A DNA stretch of 50,422 bases from Rhodoferax sp. (GTDB taxonomy: Bacteria; Pseudomonadota; Gammaproteobacteria; Burkholderiales; Burkholderiaceae_C): assembly GCA_030682475.1 (NCBI GenBank), contig JAUXOA010000019.1, positions 1 through 50,422 of the forward strand, written 5' to 3'. Positions within the stretch are counted from its first letter, which is position 1. Every line of letters starts with the position of its first letter. This document shows, piece by piece, positions 8,345-15,610 of this stretch. The notes under the pieces were generated by a model that was not told the DNA's origin, ran no database searches, and was given only the letters and a program-made list of their open reading frames with translations. A program made the translations under genes and the position numbers.

Positions 8345-8833
8345 ATGACCGAAGCCCTTGCAGCCCCAGCAGAGACCCCGTTCGAAGAGGAATTCGTCAC
8401 CGGACTTAAAAAAATCTTTGAAGAGATGATTGTTTTCAACCAGGTTCTGGGCCTGAAGATCACCTCCCTCAAGCCGACCCAGGTCAGGGGTCGCATCGAC
8501 ATGAAGCCGGATTTGATTGGCCACTTCAGTCTCAACCGGATTCACGGTGGCGTCATCAGCGCCGGGCTGGATACCATGGGCGGCCTGGCCGTGATGGCCG
8601 CCATTGGTGCGCGCCACATGGATGAGACGCCGACTCAGCGTTTGCACCGCTTTGGCAAGCTCGGCACCATCGATTTGCGCATCGATTACCTGCGCCCCGG
8701 CATTGGAGAGTACTTTGAGTTGCGTGCCGAGGTGATGCGCCTGGGCTCGCGGGTGGCGTCCACCCGCATGGAGTTTTTAGGGGCGGACGGCAAACTGCTG
8801 TCGACCGGTGCCGGGGTTTACATCGTCTCCTAA
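8345..8833 (+). CDS. YigI/PaaI-like hotdog-fold acyl-CoA thioesterase
   Basis: A 162-residue hotdog-domain protein. The family signature is HGGVISAGLDTMGGLAV (about residues 63-79) after GHFSLNRI, as in YigI/PaaI-type thioesterases that release free acid from acyl-CoA. It closes the beta-oxidation run and could relieve CoA trapping. The start ATG at 8345 lacks a convincing Shine-Dalgarno. Its TAA stop (8831-8833) overlaps the stop codon of the convergent gene on the other strand by two bases. Confidence 0.85.
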   Translation: MTEALAAPAETPFEEEFVTGLKKIFEEMIVFNQVLGLKITSLKPTQVRGRIDMKPDLIGHFSLNRIHGGVISAGLDTMGGLAVMAAIGARHMDETPTQRLHRFGKLGTIDLRIDYLRPGIGEYFELRAEVMRLGSRVASTRMEFLGADGKLLSTGAGVYIVS

Positions 8834-9357
8834 GCCCTCAGCCTGGCGGCCAGCTCGGCGCGTGCTTCGGCCGAGGCGGGCAGCGCGGGCGGCAAAGACA
8901 ATATGAGGCTGCGGCTTTGTTGCAGGCGCTGGCGCGTCGTGTCGCGCCAACTCTGCGCTTGCGCGAGTACCGCGTGCTTGCTGCGGTTGCTGTGCTGGCT
9001 GGCAAAGTCCAGGTCCTGCGACGCCCGCATCAGGTGGCTCAGTTGTTTCAGAATGTCCTGCACGAAAATGGCCCAGATCCGGTCGGCGGCCAACAGCGCC
9101 ATCACATTGACCAGCAACATCCAGCCGAGCACCACCAAGCCTTCCTTGAGCAACAGGGACAGCACCTCGGTGTCGGCCGAATAATGGACGCGGTACATGT
9201 CCTCTTCAATAATGGTGTCCAAGGCCTGGTACAGGGCCCAGATAGCGAGCGAGACCAGTACCGCTTCCAGCACGACCAAGGCCAGCAGCAGCCATTTCTG
9301 CAGGGTGTGGTCCCCATGATGGATGTGGCGGCGGCTCTGATGGTGGGTGGCGTTCAT
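8830..9357 (-). CDS. Two-helix membrane protein downstream of heptahaem cytochrome
   Basis: About 175 residues. A short His-rich N-terminus is followed by a hydrophobic helix (LQKWLLLALVVLEAVLVSLA), a ~35-residue loop that includes acidic residues (IIEEDMYRVHYSADTE), a second helix (VVLGWMLLVNVMALLAA) and a soluble helical tail. This is the layout of a signalling membrane module without an output domain. The likely start is ATG 9357, overlapping the cytochrome stop codon (ATGA), which implies translational coupling; an ATG 12 bases further upstream is also in frame. No family is recognised. It resembles, in architecture, the protein encoded at 10126-10653 on the other side of the cytochrome. 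Confidence 0.75.
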   Translation of the reverse strand: MNATHHQSRRHIHHGDHTLQKWLLLALVVLEAVLVSLAIWALYQALDTIIEEDMYRVHYSADTEVLSLLLKEGLVVLGWMLLVNVMALLAADRIWAIFVQDILKQLSHLMRASQDLDFASQHSNRSKHAVLAQAQSWRDTTRQRLQQSRSLILSLPPALPASAEARAELAARLRA

Positions 9358-10145
9358 AGATCGTGGCATTCAAAACACAGGCTCGAGCGCGCGGTCCCCG
9401 ACACCAGCTTGCCGTGCTCCTTGGAGTAGCCGAGGTGGCAGGAAACGCAGCCGATCTGGCCGTTCGGGAGGAAAATCTTTCGCTCGACGATGGCCCGTGC
9501 GCGGTAACCGCCAAAGGCCGCGGCTTGCTGGTAGTTGACACCGATCGGGTGGTTGACCGAGTTGCTGGCGTGGCGCAAGACGCCATTGCGGATACTGCTT
9601 GATAATTTTTGGTCACCGCTGCCGGCATGGCACTCCATGCACTGGCGCGAGTAGCTGTCCAGCGTCGGCGTATTGACCTCCGCACCGTTGCTCAAGTGGC
9701 CCACCATCATCGAGCTGCCACCATCACGCATTTTCTGGAAGAACTTGGCATCGTGGCAGCTCAGACACAGGTCCTTGCCTTGCTTGCTGCCGCGCATCAG
9801 ACCGGGCTTGCTGCCGTGGATGTCGTGGCAGGTGCTGCAGGTGAGGTCGCCTTTCCAGTCCAGCGGGTAGGTTTCCGGCGGTTTTCCCTTGGGGCTGAAG
9901 CCGCTCGGATGACTGAGCTTGAGCGCGGTCGGGTGGCATTTTCGGCACAGGGCTTCCTGGCTGGTAATCAGCATGCTGGCCTGCTGCGCACTGACATTTT
10001 TGCCCGCCATGTGGCAACTGGTGCAGTCGGATTTGGCCAGATGCCCACTGCTGTTGGTCCCCAGCATCGCGTACAGCCGGTTGCCGCCGATCAGCAGCAC
10101 GAGCAGGGCCAGCGCCACGACCAGGCTAAAGCCGTACTTTTTCAT
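9354..10145 (-). CDS. Membrane-anchored heptahaem c-type cytochrome
   Basis: A 263-residue protein with seven CXXCH haem-binding motifs in order: CTSCH, CRKCH, CSTCH, CLSCH, CMECH, CVSCH and CFECH, the last only two residues from the C-terminus. The N-terminus (MKKYGFSLVVALALLVLLIG) is an uncleaved-looking signal anchor, placing the haems in the periplasm. The many extra histidines suit bis-His ligation. It should carry electrons, as in NapC/NrfH-linked or metal-reduction chains, but no partner reductase is adjacent. The frame is open upstream to 10244, but MKKYGF at 10145 is the natural start and overlaps the previous gene by 20 bases. Confidence 0.88.
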   Translation of the reverse strand: MKKYGFSLVVALALLVLLIGGNRLYAMLGTNSSGHLAKSDCTSCHMAGKNVSAQQASMLITSQEALCRKCHPTALKLSHPSGFSPKGKPPETYPLDWKGDLTCSTCHDIHGSKPGLMRGSKQGKDLCLSCHDAKFFQKMRDGGSSMMVGHLSNGAEVNTPTLDSYSRQCMECHAGSGDQKLSSSIRNGVLRHASNSVNHPIGVNYQQAAAFGGYRARAIVERKIFLPNGQIGCVSCHLGYSKEHGKLVSGTARSSLCFECHDL

Positions 10146-10653
10146 CCAGCGTCCTGAGGCGGGCCACGGCCTGCGTGTAGCCGCTGGCGTCGGCGGCGGC
10201 GAGGGCGTCGGCCGCTTGCCGGGCGGCGGCGCTGACCGCGGCATGGTAAGCGCGCACGCTCAGTACCGTCTGCTTGATCATGTTCGCCTCCTGTCTGAGC
10301 GAATTCCCGGTTCGCAGGTTGAGCAGGGTCGCCGATTCATCGACCGTCGCCAGCCGCAGGTTTTGGGAAAAATGGTGCAGCGGTCCGGCGATCCGAAATT
10401 TGCTGTACAGCGCGATCAGCCAGGTGACAAGGCTGGTGAGGGTCACCAGCACCAGCCCTGCCAGTAGCATGACTTTGCCCAGGTTTTCACTTTTCAGGTA
10501 TTGGAGCTGGACAATCGCGCTGTAAGTGTCGCCGCTCTGATCGGTAATCAGGGTCAAGGCGATGAGCAGCGCCAGCAACGCGATGGCACCGATGGCCAGA
10601 CTGATCTTGGCGACCAGCTTCAGATGAAAAAATATCGGAGGTTCATGCTTCAT
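10126..10653 (-). CDS. Two-helix membrane protein with HAMP-like tail
   Basis: A 175-residue inner-membrane protein. Helix one is about residues 13-36 (VAKISLAIGAIALLALLIAL), followed by a ~25-residue periplasmic loop and helix two (VMLLAGLVLVTLTSLVTWLI). After it comes YSKFRIAGPLHHFSQNL, resembling the start of a HAMP linker, and an alanine-rich helical C-terminus. There is no kinase, cyclase or methyl-accepting domain. It starts on an ATGA overlap with the thioesterase gene and overlaps the cytochrome gene by 20 bases, so the proteins are probably made together. It may anchor or sense the cytochrome's redox state (inference). Confidence 0.75.
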   Translation of the reverse strand: MKHEPPIFFHLKLVAKISLAIGAIALLALLIALTLITDQSGDTYSAIVQLQYLKSENLGKVMLLAGLVLVTLTSLVTWLIALYSKFRIAGPLHHFSQNLRLATVDESATLLNLRTGNSLRQEANMIKQTVLSVRAYHAAVSAAARQAADALAAADASGYTQAVARLRTLDEKVRL

Positions 10654-11069
10654 GGCTGGGCTGTGTTGGGTCTTTTTGGCACTTCGCGCGGCTGGCCGGC
10701 CTCATCAATCGCCACATAGGTGAGCGACGCTTCCGTCACCTTGGTGTATTCATTTTGCGATCCAAAACGTTCGGCAAAAACCTCGACCTTGACCGTGATC
10801 GAGGTGCGGCCAATGCGCGTGAGCTTGGCAAAAAACGACAGTATATCGCCGACCCGCACCGGGTGTTTGAACACAAACTCATTGACGGCCACCGTGGCCA
10901 TGCGGCCACCGGCATAGCGCGCCGGCACCACCGCGCCGGCCAGATCAACGTGCGCCATCACCCAGCCGCCAAAAATATCGCCATTGGCGTTGCAGTCGCA
11001 GGGCATGGGGATGACTTTGAGCACCAGCTCCTGGTCGGTCGGCAACTGGACGTTTGTGTTTGCAGACAT
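10650..11069 (-). CDS. YciA-like acyl-CoA thioesterase
   Basis: A 139-residue hotdog thioesterase of the YciA/ACOT type that hydrolyses a broad range of acyl-CoAs. The signature is CDCNANGDIFGGWVMAHVDLAGA near the N-terminus (about residues 22-44), with NEFVFKHPVRVGDI in the middle. The frame is open to 11204, but homology begins at MSANTNVQLPTDQEL, whose ATG is at 11069. The gene diverges from the ABC exporter and its start codon lies in one arm of an inverted repeat (11067-11115). It is the first gene of the coupled operon with the two membrane proteins and the cytochrome. Confidence 0.88.
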   Translation of the reverse strand: MSANTNVQLPTDQELVLKVIPMPCDCNANGDIFGGWVMAHVDLAGAVVPARYAGGRMATVAVNEFVFKHPVRVGDILSFFAKLTRIGRTSITVKVEVFAERFGSQNEYTKVTEASLTYVAIDEAGQPREVPKRPNTAQP

Positions 11070-11115
11070 GGGCGACAATCCGTAAAACTTTGTTAAAGCG
11101 AGATTGTCACCCATG
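11067..11115. promoter_or_regulatory. Inverted repeat containing both divergent start codons
   Basis: CATGGGCGACAATC (11067-11080) and GATTGTCACCCATG (11102-11115) are 14-base inverted arms with one mismatch, separated by 21 bases. The left arm holds the start codon of the YciA-like gene (minus strand), and the right arm holds the ATG of the ABC exporter. Both promoters must overlap this site or lie within the neighbouring coding regions. It could be an operator shared by the two genes or a hairpin in either leader; which is not decided by sequence. Confidence 0.6.
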
Positions 11116-12936
11116 CGCCGCTCTGGCGAACTCACCCACCCATCTGAAGGCGCGGCATCGACGCCAACCCCGGCCGTCCCCCGCTCTGACTGGGCCACGC
11201 TCAAACGTCTGTTTCCCTATTTGTGGCAATACAAATGGCGTGTGATGGCGGCGCTGGCGTTCATGGTTGGCGCCAAAATGGCCAATGTCAGTGTGCCCCT
11301 GCTGCTCAAGGAACTGGTTGACACCATGAACCCCAAGGGCGGCATCGACGCCAGCGCCCTGTTGGTGGTGCCAGTGGCCTTGCTGTTCGCCTACGGCCTG
11401 CTGCGTCTGTCGACCACTTTGTTTACCGAGTTGCGCGAGCTGATATTTGCCAAGGCCACGGAAGGCGCATCGCGCACTATTTCCTTGCAAGTGTTCCGCC
11501 ATCTGCATGCCTTGAGCCTGCGCTTTCACCTGGAGCGCCAGACCGGCGGCCTGACGCGCGACATCGAGCGCGGCACGCGGGCGGTCAATTCGCTGATCTC
11601 CTATTCGCTCTACAGCATCATTCCCACGCTGATCGAGGTGGCCATGGTGCTCACCTTGCTGGCCGTCAAGTTTGACATCTGGTTTGCCTGGATCACCATC
11701 GTTGCGTTGGTCTTCTACATCAGCTTCACGGTGGTGGTGACCGAATGGCGCACCCACTTTCGCAAGGAGATGAACGAGCTGGATTCAAAAGCCCACAGCC
11801 GCGCCATTGATTCGCTGCTCAATTACGAAACGGTCAAGTACTTCAACAACGAAGAGTTCGAGGCGCGCCGTTACGACGAGAACCTGGAGCGTTACCGCCG
11901 CGCCGCCGTCAAGAGTCAGACCACTTTGAGTTTGCTCAACACCGGCCAGCAACTGATCATCGCCACCGGCCTGATCGCCATGCTATGGCGCGCCACCCAG
12001 GGCGTGGTGGATGGCCGCATGACGCTGGGGGATCTGGTGATGGTCAACGCCTTCATGATCCAGCTCTATATTCCGCTGGGCTTTCTGGGCGTGCTGTACC
12101 GCGAGATCAAGCAAAGCCTGACGGATCTGGACAAGATGTTCACGCTGATCGAGCGCGAGCGCGAAATTGCCGATGTGCCGGGCGCAGTGCCGCTCAGGGT
12201 CGACGGTGCCAACGTCACGTTTAACCACGTCAACTTTGCGTATGAGGCGGCACGCCCGATTCTGCATGACATTTCCTTTGAGATACCGTCTGGCAAAACG
12301 GTGGCGGTGGTCGGCCCGTCGGGATCGGGAAAGTCCACCCTGGCGCGGCTCATGTTCCGCTTTTACGACGTGCAGCAGGGCCAGATTCTGATTGCCGGGC
12401 AGGACATCAAACAGGTAACGCAAGCCAGTGTGCGCCAGGCGATTGGCATCGTGCCGCAAGACACGGTGCTGTTCAACGACACGGTGGAATACAACATCGC
12501 CTACGGCAAACCCGGCGCCACGCGGGCCGAGGTGGAAGAGGCGGCCAGTTCTGCACACATCCACAACTTCATCAGCGCCACGCCCAAGGGCTATGACACC
12601 ATGGTGGGTGAGCGCGGCCTGAAACTCTCGGGCGGCGAAAAGCAGCGCGTGGCGATTGCCCGCACCCTGCTCAAAAATCCGCCGATCCTGATCTTCGACG
12701 AAGCCACCTCGGCGCTCGATTCCGCCAACGAACGCGCCATTCAGGCCGAACTGCAAAGCGTGGCGCAAAACAAGACCACGCTGGTGATCGCGCACCGGCT
12801 CTCGACCGTGGTGGACGCGCATGAAATTCTGGTGATGGAGGCCGGGCGCATCATCGAGCGGGGGTCACATGCGGAGCTGCTGGCTTTGAGCGGGCGCTAT
12901 GCGCAAATGTGGGCGCTGCAGCAGTCGTCGGAGTGA
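11113..12936 (+). CDS. Atm1/HMT1-type ABC transporter (membrane and ATPase fused)
   Basis: A 607-residue half-transporter of the ABCB7/Atm1 type, which export glutathione-linked compounds and are tied to metal and Fe-S homeostasis. The first ~330 residues form the six-helix membrane domain, with the characteristic RLSTTLFTELRELIFAKATEGA and LLNYETVKYFNNEEFE segments. The ATPase has Walker A GPSGSGKST (K407), signature [13 protein letters not shown] (about 505-517), Walker [13 protein letters not shown] (D529, E530) and H-loop AHRLST. It works as a homodimer in the inner membrane. A TTG at 11104 is an alternative start. The last ~110 codons are duplicated at 15973-16320. Confidence 0.93.
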   Translation: MRRSGELTHPSEGAASTPTPAVPRSDWATLKRLFPYLWQYKWRVMAALAFMVGAKMANVSVPLLLKELVDTMNPKGGIDASALLVVPVALLFAYGLLRLSTTLFTELRELIFAKATEGASRTISLQVFRHLHALSLRFHLERQTGGLTRDIERGTRAVNSLISYSLYSIIPTLIEVAMVLTLLAVKFDIWFAWITIVALVFYISFTVVVTEWRTHFRKEMNELDSKAHSRAIDSLLNYETVKYFNNEEFEARRYDENLERYRRAAVKSQTTLSLLNTGQQLIIATGLIAMLWRATQGVVDGRMTLGDLVMVNAFMIQLYIPLGFLGVLYREIKQSLTDLDKMFTLIEREREIADVPGAVPLRVDGANVTFNHVNFAYEAARPILHDISFEIPSGKTVAVVGPSGSGKSTLARLMFRFYDVQQGQILIAGQDIKQVTQASVRQAIGIVPQDTVLFNDTVEYNIAYGKPGATRAEVEEAASSAHIHNFISATPKGYDTMVGERGLKLSGGEKQRVAIARTLLKNPPILIFDEATSALDSANERAIQAELQSVAQNKTTLVIAHRLSTVVDAHEILVMEAGRIIERGSHAELLALSGRYAQMWALQQSSE

Positions 12937-12953
12937 TTCAGACGGCTGAATTT
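12936..12953 (+). terminator. Short hairpin after the ABC exporter
   Basis: ATTCAG (12936-12941) and CTGAAT (12946-12951) form a 6-bp stem with an ACGG loop followed by a short TT tract, directly after the stop codon. It is weak as an intrinsic terminator. The same hairpin is carried along in the duplicated copy near 16320-16337. Confidence 0.35.
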
Positions 12954-12957
12954 GGCG

Positions 12958-13036
12958 GCAGAGATTGGGGCGTGGCCCCCCCGCCTCATACTGTCAAAGG
13001 CCCAGAAATCGGCGGGGGCCATGCCCCAATCTCTGC
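12958..13036. repeat. Long near-perfect inverted repeat at island left junction
   Basis: The left arm (12958-12983) starts GCAGAGATTGGGGC and ends in a C-run and G. The right arm (13013-13036) is its reverse complement apart from one mismatch and two extra C bases, giving about 22 paired positions around a 29-base loop. The left arm begins exactly where the duplicated ABC 3' sequence ends (GGCAGAG). It could be a strong terminator hairpin or a recombination end of the island. Confidence 0.75.
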
Positions 13037-13148
13037 GGGTGACGTTCTGGGATTACGTAACAAGTTTGGGGCTGCTCCGAAGGGCGGCGATGCAGCGGTG
13101 CGGTCACTGGTCAATGAGCGGTCTCGGGAAGTCAGGGCGTTTCTTGTT

Positions 13149-14171
13149 CTAGATGTGAGACGGTCTGAACCACATTTCGTGTTTCGCGTCTTCGAGCATT
13201 GTGAGGAACTCGGTTGCGTCATCGTAATAATTCTTGTAGCCAAGCCTAATTCCATCGACTGTTTCGCCAGTTACGTATACCGTGTCGGAATATGGGTCTA
13301 GTCTTTCCTTTTCGAACAGGTATGCCATCGCGGCTTCAGATGTTTCAAAGTTGGTAGCTGTCAGGCAACGCTTCGACTTTGAGAGAACTACGTGTCTGTG
13401 GGTTGAGCTCTTTGTTTGATCGACGACTTGAAGCGCCTTTAGTCTCAGAAGTAGACCGAGCTCCTCATCAAGCTCATAAAAGCGCCCTAGAACTTGCGAT
13501 TTAGTCCAGCTGCCAAACGGCCCCGAGCGTCCTTCCAGACCTCTGGCCAGAATCTCGCTGGTCAGAGCCATCACTTCGACAAATCGAGGATCGCCACGGT
13601 GATATTTGGGGTGACTTTCCGTGATGAATCCCAGAATCTCGTTGGTGGTGGCCCAGGAATGTTGCACAAAGGTTCGGTACTGAATTTCCACGCGAAGACC
13701 CTTCAAGTGCGCACCTTCGGTTGAATTTACGTTGTATTCATAGACATCGTGTATGCCTCTGTAACCGTCTGGCTTCGGTTGTCGGATGTAGTTGTATTTG
13801 TCGGGATCGTATTTTAGGACGTGCTTAATTGTGGCATGGTGGAGACTGGCTCTGAACTCTTGCAGAATCTTGATATCTGGGAGGATCACGCGACAACCCG
13901 CAATATCCTCCATGCGTGAGAGTTCCATCTTTCCTTGACGATTGAGCTTGTCAAAGATCGTGAATTTTCGCTTCAAGCGCTGGACGACACTGCCACCGTA
14001 GTCCTTTGCGCGATTTCGCAGCATGGCCTGAAAAGTGTTAAGCACAGCCGAATGAGCAGACCGCCATTCATCAATCACCCGCAGGTCTTCCTCTGTGGCG
14101 CAGTTCTTACGCACAGAATTTCCAGCAGCGTTTACACGGCTCTTTGATCCACCAGGAAAGATCGACATCAT
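13149..14171 (-). CDS. RelA/SpoT-domain protein (small alarmone synthetase-like)
   Basis: A 340-residue protein with a RelA/SpoT nucleotide pyrophosphokinase domain in roughly residues 45-200 and no HD hydrolase domain. Motifs seen are RLKRKFTIFDKL (ATP-binding basic region), RMEDIAGCRVI, KPDGYRGIHDVYEY and VEIQYRTFVQHSWA, including the E and Q expected for the synthetase site. It could make (p)ppGpp or pyrophosphorylate another target such as tRNA, as toxSAS toxins do. The C-terminal ~140 residues are unassigned. It stands alone: no antitoxin gene is adjacent, and its neighbours are toxin-antitoxin debris. Base composition is visibly lower in GC than the flanking core genes. Start ATG 14171 or 14168. 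Confidence 0.85.
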   Translation of the reverse strand: MMSIFPGGSKSRVNAAGNSVRKNCATEEDLRVIDEWRSAHSAVLNTFQAMLRNRAKDYGGSVVQRLKRKFTIFDKLNRQGKMELSRMEDIAGCRVILPDIKILQEFRASLHHATIKHVLKYDPDKYNYIRQPKPDGYRGIHDVYEYNVNSTEGAHLKGLRVEIQYRTFVQHSWATTNEILGFITESHPKYHRGDPRFVEVMALTSEILARGLEGRSGPFGSWTKSQVLGRFYELDEELGLLLRLKALQVVDQTKSSTHRHVVLSKSKRCLTATNFETSEAAMAYLFEKERLDPYSDTVYVTGETVDGIRLGYKNYYDDATEFLTMLEDAKHEMWFRPSHI

Positions 14172-14413
14172 TGGGGCATTGTGCCGTCATTTCTTGCCTC
14201 AACATCAGAACGGCCAGATGGTGTGTGATGCAGCTTAGGAGGAATTGGTGCTCTCATCATCCGCCGCCCGCCATGTGCCTGCTTTCGTGAGTTGCTTCCA
14301 TGGAACTGCACGACCGCTTTGGGTCGTGACCTGCCGGTGGCCGCCAAAAGCTGAATGTCGCTTGTCAGTCTAAGGCGACCTCAAGCCAAAGAGTTTGCGC
14401 CGCCGCTCCCCCC
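14172..14413. other. Gene-free stretch between RelA/SpoT gene and antitoxin debris
   Basis: No gene is supported here. A 7-bp hairpin CACGACC-GCTTTG-GGTCGTG lies near 14308-14327. The upstream region of the RelA/SpoT gene is at the left edge, but no convincing promoter boxes are seen. Confidence 0.45.
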
Positions 14414-14510
14414 TCAAGTCGCCAGCTTTGCGCTTGCCTGGCGATTCAGGCGGCACCCTTTGATCGGCAGCTATCAGCGGCAGAATGCGCACCCGGAACT
14501 TGTCGCCGTA
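14414..14510 (-). pseudogene. Degenerate duplicate of hicB 3' end
   Basis: On the minus strand this segment matches the last ~35 codons of the hicB gene at 14607: it begins like the YSGEFRVRI segment (here YGDKFRVRI), then shows a deletion and frame shifts, and regains near identity in the AAGCGCAAAGCTGGCG part before the equivalent stop. It is a second, broken copy of the HicB tail lying just downstream of an antitoxin remnant, so the debris is arranged in tandem. Confidence 0.65.
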
Positions 14511-14513
14511 TGC

Positions 14514-14606
14514 TCAAACCGCCTCCAGCCGTTGCACCATGTCCGGAAACTTCGCCACCATGCGAATCAGCAGCGCCGCCTGCGCGTTCGGTTTGGCGCG
14601 GCTCTC
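14514..14606 (-). pseudogene. Antitoxin C-terminal remnant, copy 1
   Basis: Directly after the hicB stop codon, the minus strand reads RAKPNAQAALLIRMVAKF and then PDMVQRLEAV followed by a stop codon (TGA, 14514-14516). There is no start codon or N-terminal domain. The same tail occurs at 20968-21060 and, fused to other antitoxin pieces, at 22496-22627. It looks like the 3' end of a lost antitoxin gene; which family is not certain. Confidence 0.65.
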
Positions 14607-14930
14607 TCAAGCCGCCAGCTTTGCGCTTGCCAGCCGATTCAAGCTGACCCCTTGTTCGGCGGCCATCAGCGCAAGGTTGCGGTGGACCAGCGGCGGGATG
14701 CGCACACGAAACTCACCGCTGTAGTTTTTTTCGGCCAGTGCCACGGGCACGGCTTCACCGCTGGCCAGCATGTCGACCACCACGTTAGACACTATTTTTT
14801 GGATGCCTTTGAGCGCAGCCTCAGGCGTCTTGGCCAGCCAGCTCAGAGACGGCAACTCGGCGCACAGGCCGACGTGCTCGCCGTCTTCGGGTGACCAGGT
14901 TACGCGGTAGGTGTAGTGTTTGGTGTTCAT
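14607..14930 (-). CDS. HicB-family antitoxin
   Basis: A 107-residue antitoxin. The N-terminal HicB-like domain (YRVTWSPEDGEHVGLCAELP, then LSWLAKTPEAALKGI) neutralises the HicA RNase. The C-terminal part (GEFRVRIPPLVHRNLALMAA, then EQGVSLNRLASAKLA) is a ribbon-helix-helix DNA-binding domain for autoregulation. Its ATG overlaps the end of the toxin gene by 4 bases, the usual toxin-first HicAB order. The gene seems intact. Confidence 0.9.
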   Translation of the reverse strand: MNTKHYTYRVTWSPEDGEHVGLCAELPSLSWLAKTPEAALKGIQKIVSNVVVDMLASGEAVPVALAEKNYSGEFRVRIPPLVHRNLALMAAEQGVSLNRLASAKLAA

Positions 14931-15175
14931 GATCTGCCTTCAATTTTCTCAATGGCCTGTAGGACTTGCCTGACCTGATAGGGCTTGGCCTTACCCTTGG
15001 CGTTCTGGATGTTGACGCGTGGGTCGCCGGGCCAGGGGGTCTTGAAAATGGCGTGACTGCTGCCGTTCTGCCGGGGTTTGCCAAAGTAGGTTTGGCAAAC
15101 TTTCTTTAAATCGTTGAAACCGACATTGGCGGGTTCACGTCGCATATGTTCCAGAATTTTTTCAAAGCTTGTCAT
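14927..15175 (-). CDS. HicA-family mRNA interferase toxin
   Basis: An 82-residue HicA toxin with a double-stranded-RNA-binding-like fold. The conserved catalytic His is in the SSHAIFKTPWPGDPRV segment (about residues 39-54). The family usually cleaves mRNA independent of ribosomes. It is followed by hicB with a 4-base overlap. A TTGACA -35-like box on the minus strand (15208-15213) and a palindrome (15184-15195) lie upstream. Confidence 0.87.
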   Translation of the reverse strand: MTSFEKILEHMRREPANVGFNDLKKVCQTYFGKPRQNGSSHAIFKTPWPGDPRVNIQNAKGKAKPYQVRQVLQAIEKIEGRS

Positions 15176-15183
15176 GCGAGTTC

Positions 15184-15213
15184 AATGGTGCCATTAGTGG
15201 CCCCAAATGTCAA
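15184..15213 (-). promoter_or_regulatory. Candidate hicAB promoter and operator
   Basis: Reading the minus strand, a consensus TTGACA (15213-15208) is followed by AATGGCACCATT (15195-15184), a dyad with 5-base arms, before the hicA ATG at 15175. The -10 box is weak (CACCAT). The dyad overlaps the expected -10 region, fitting autorepression by the HicB ribbon-helix-helix domain (inference). Confidence 0.45.
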
Positions 15214-15277
15214 TACTTATTTAGTTCATAGTTTCCCCAAGAGGCGGATGGCAACACCGGTCCCCAACCAACTGGAT

Positions 15278-15610
15278 TTACGCATGAGTGGGGTTTTCCG
15301 GTTCGACCGACAGTCGCATCCCGACAGACTTCAACACCGCCAGCAGCGTCTTCAAGGTCGGGTTGCCCTTTGGCGACAGCGAGCGGTAAAGCGCCTCCCG
15401 GCTGATACCTGCCTGCTCCGCAACCATCCCCAAACCGCCGTAAGCCTCGGCCACATCACGTAAGGCCAAAAGGCCTGCCGCACGGTTGTTCGGATCGTCC
15501 AACTCTTCCAGCGCAGCCTTCAAATACGCCACGGCAAACTGCCGGTCAGCGCGCAATTCTTTAATTGTTTCGTCGGTGTGAGACACCGATGCGGGCAATG
15601 CTTTTTTCAT
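15278..15610 (-). CDS. HTH antidote of RelE-like addiction module (module 1)
   Basis: A 110-residue antidote of the 'putative addiction module antidote' type (HigA-like HTH). The C-terminal half has the typical AEAYGGLGMVAEQAGISREALYRSLS segment and GNPTLKTLLAVLKSVGMRLS. The N-terminal AYLKAALEELDDPNNRAAGL is also characteristic. It should bind the toxin encoded just upstream and repress their promoter. Its ATG overlaps the toxin stop codon by 4 bases. Pieces of an identical-type gene recur in the chimeric remnant at 22496-22627. Confidence 0.88.
   Translation of the reverse strand: MKKALPASVSHTDETIKELRADRQFAVAYLKAALEELDDPNNRAAGLLALRDVAEAYGGLGMVAEQAGISREALYRSLSPKGNPTLKTLLAVLKSVGMRLSVEPENPTHA

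Noticed and set aside
13149..14171. Calling the RelA/SpoT-domain gene a proven CapRel or toxSAS
   Set aside because: The N-terminal motifs fit a synthetase, but the C-terminal region lacks the zinc-finger-like antitoxin features I would need to see.
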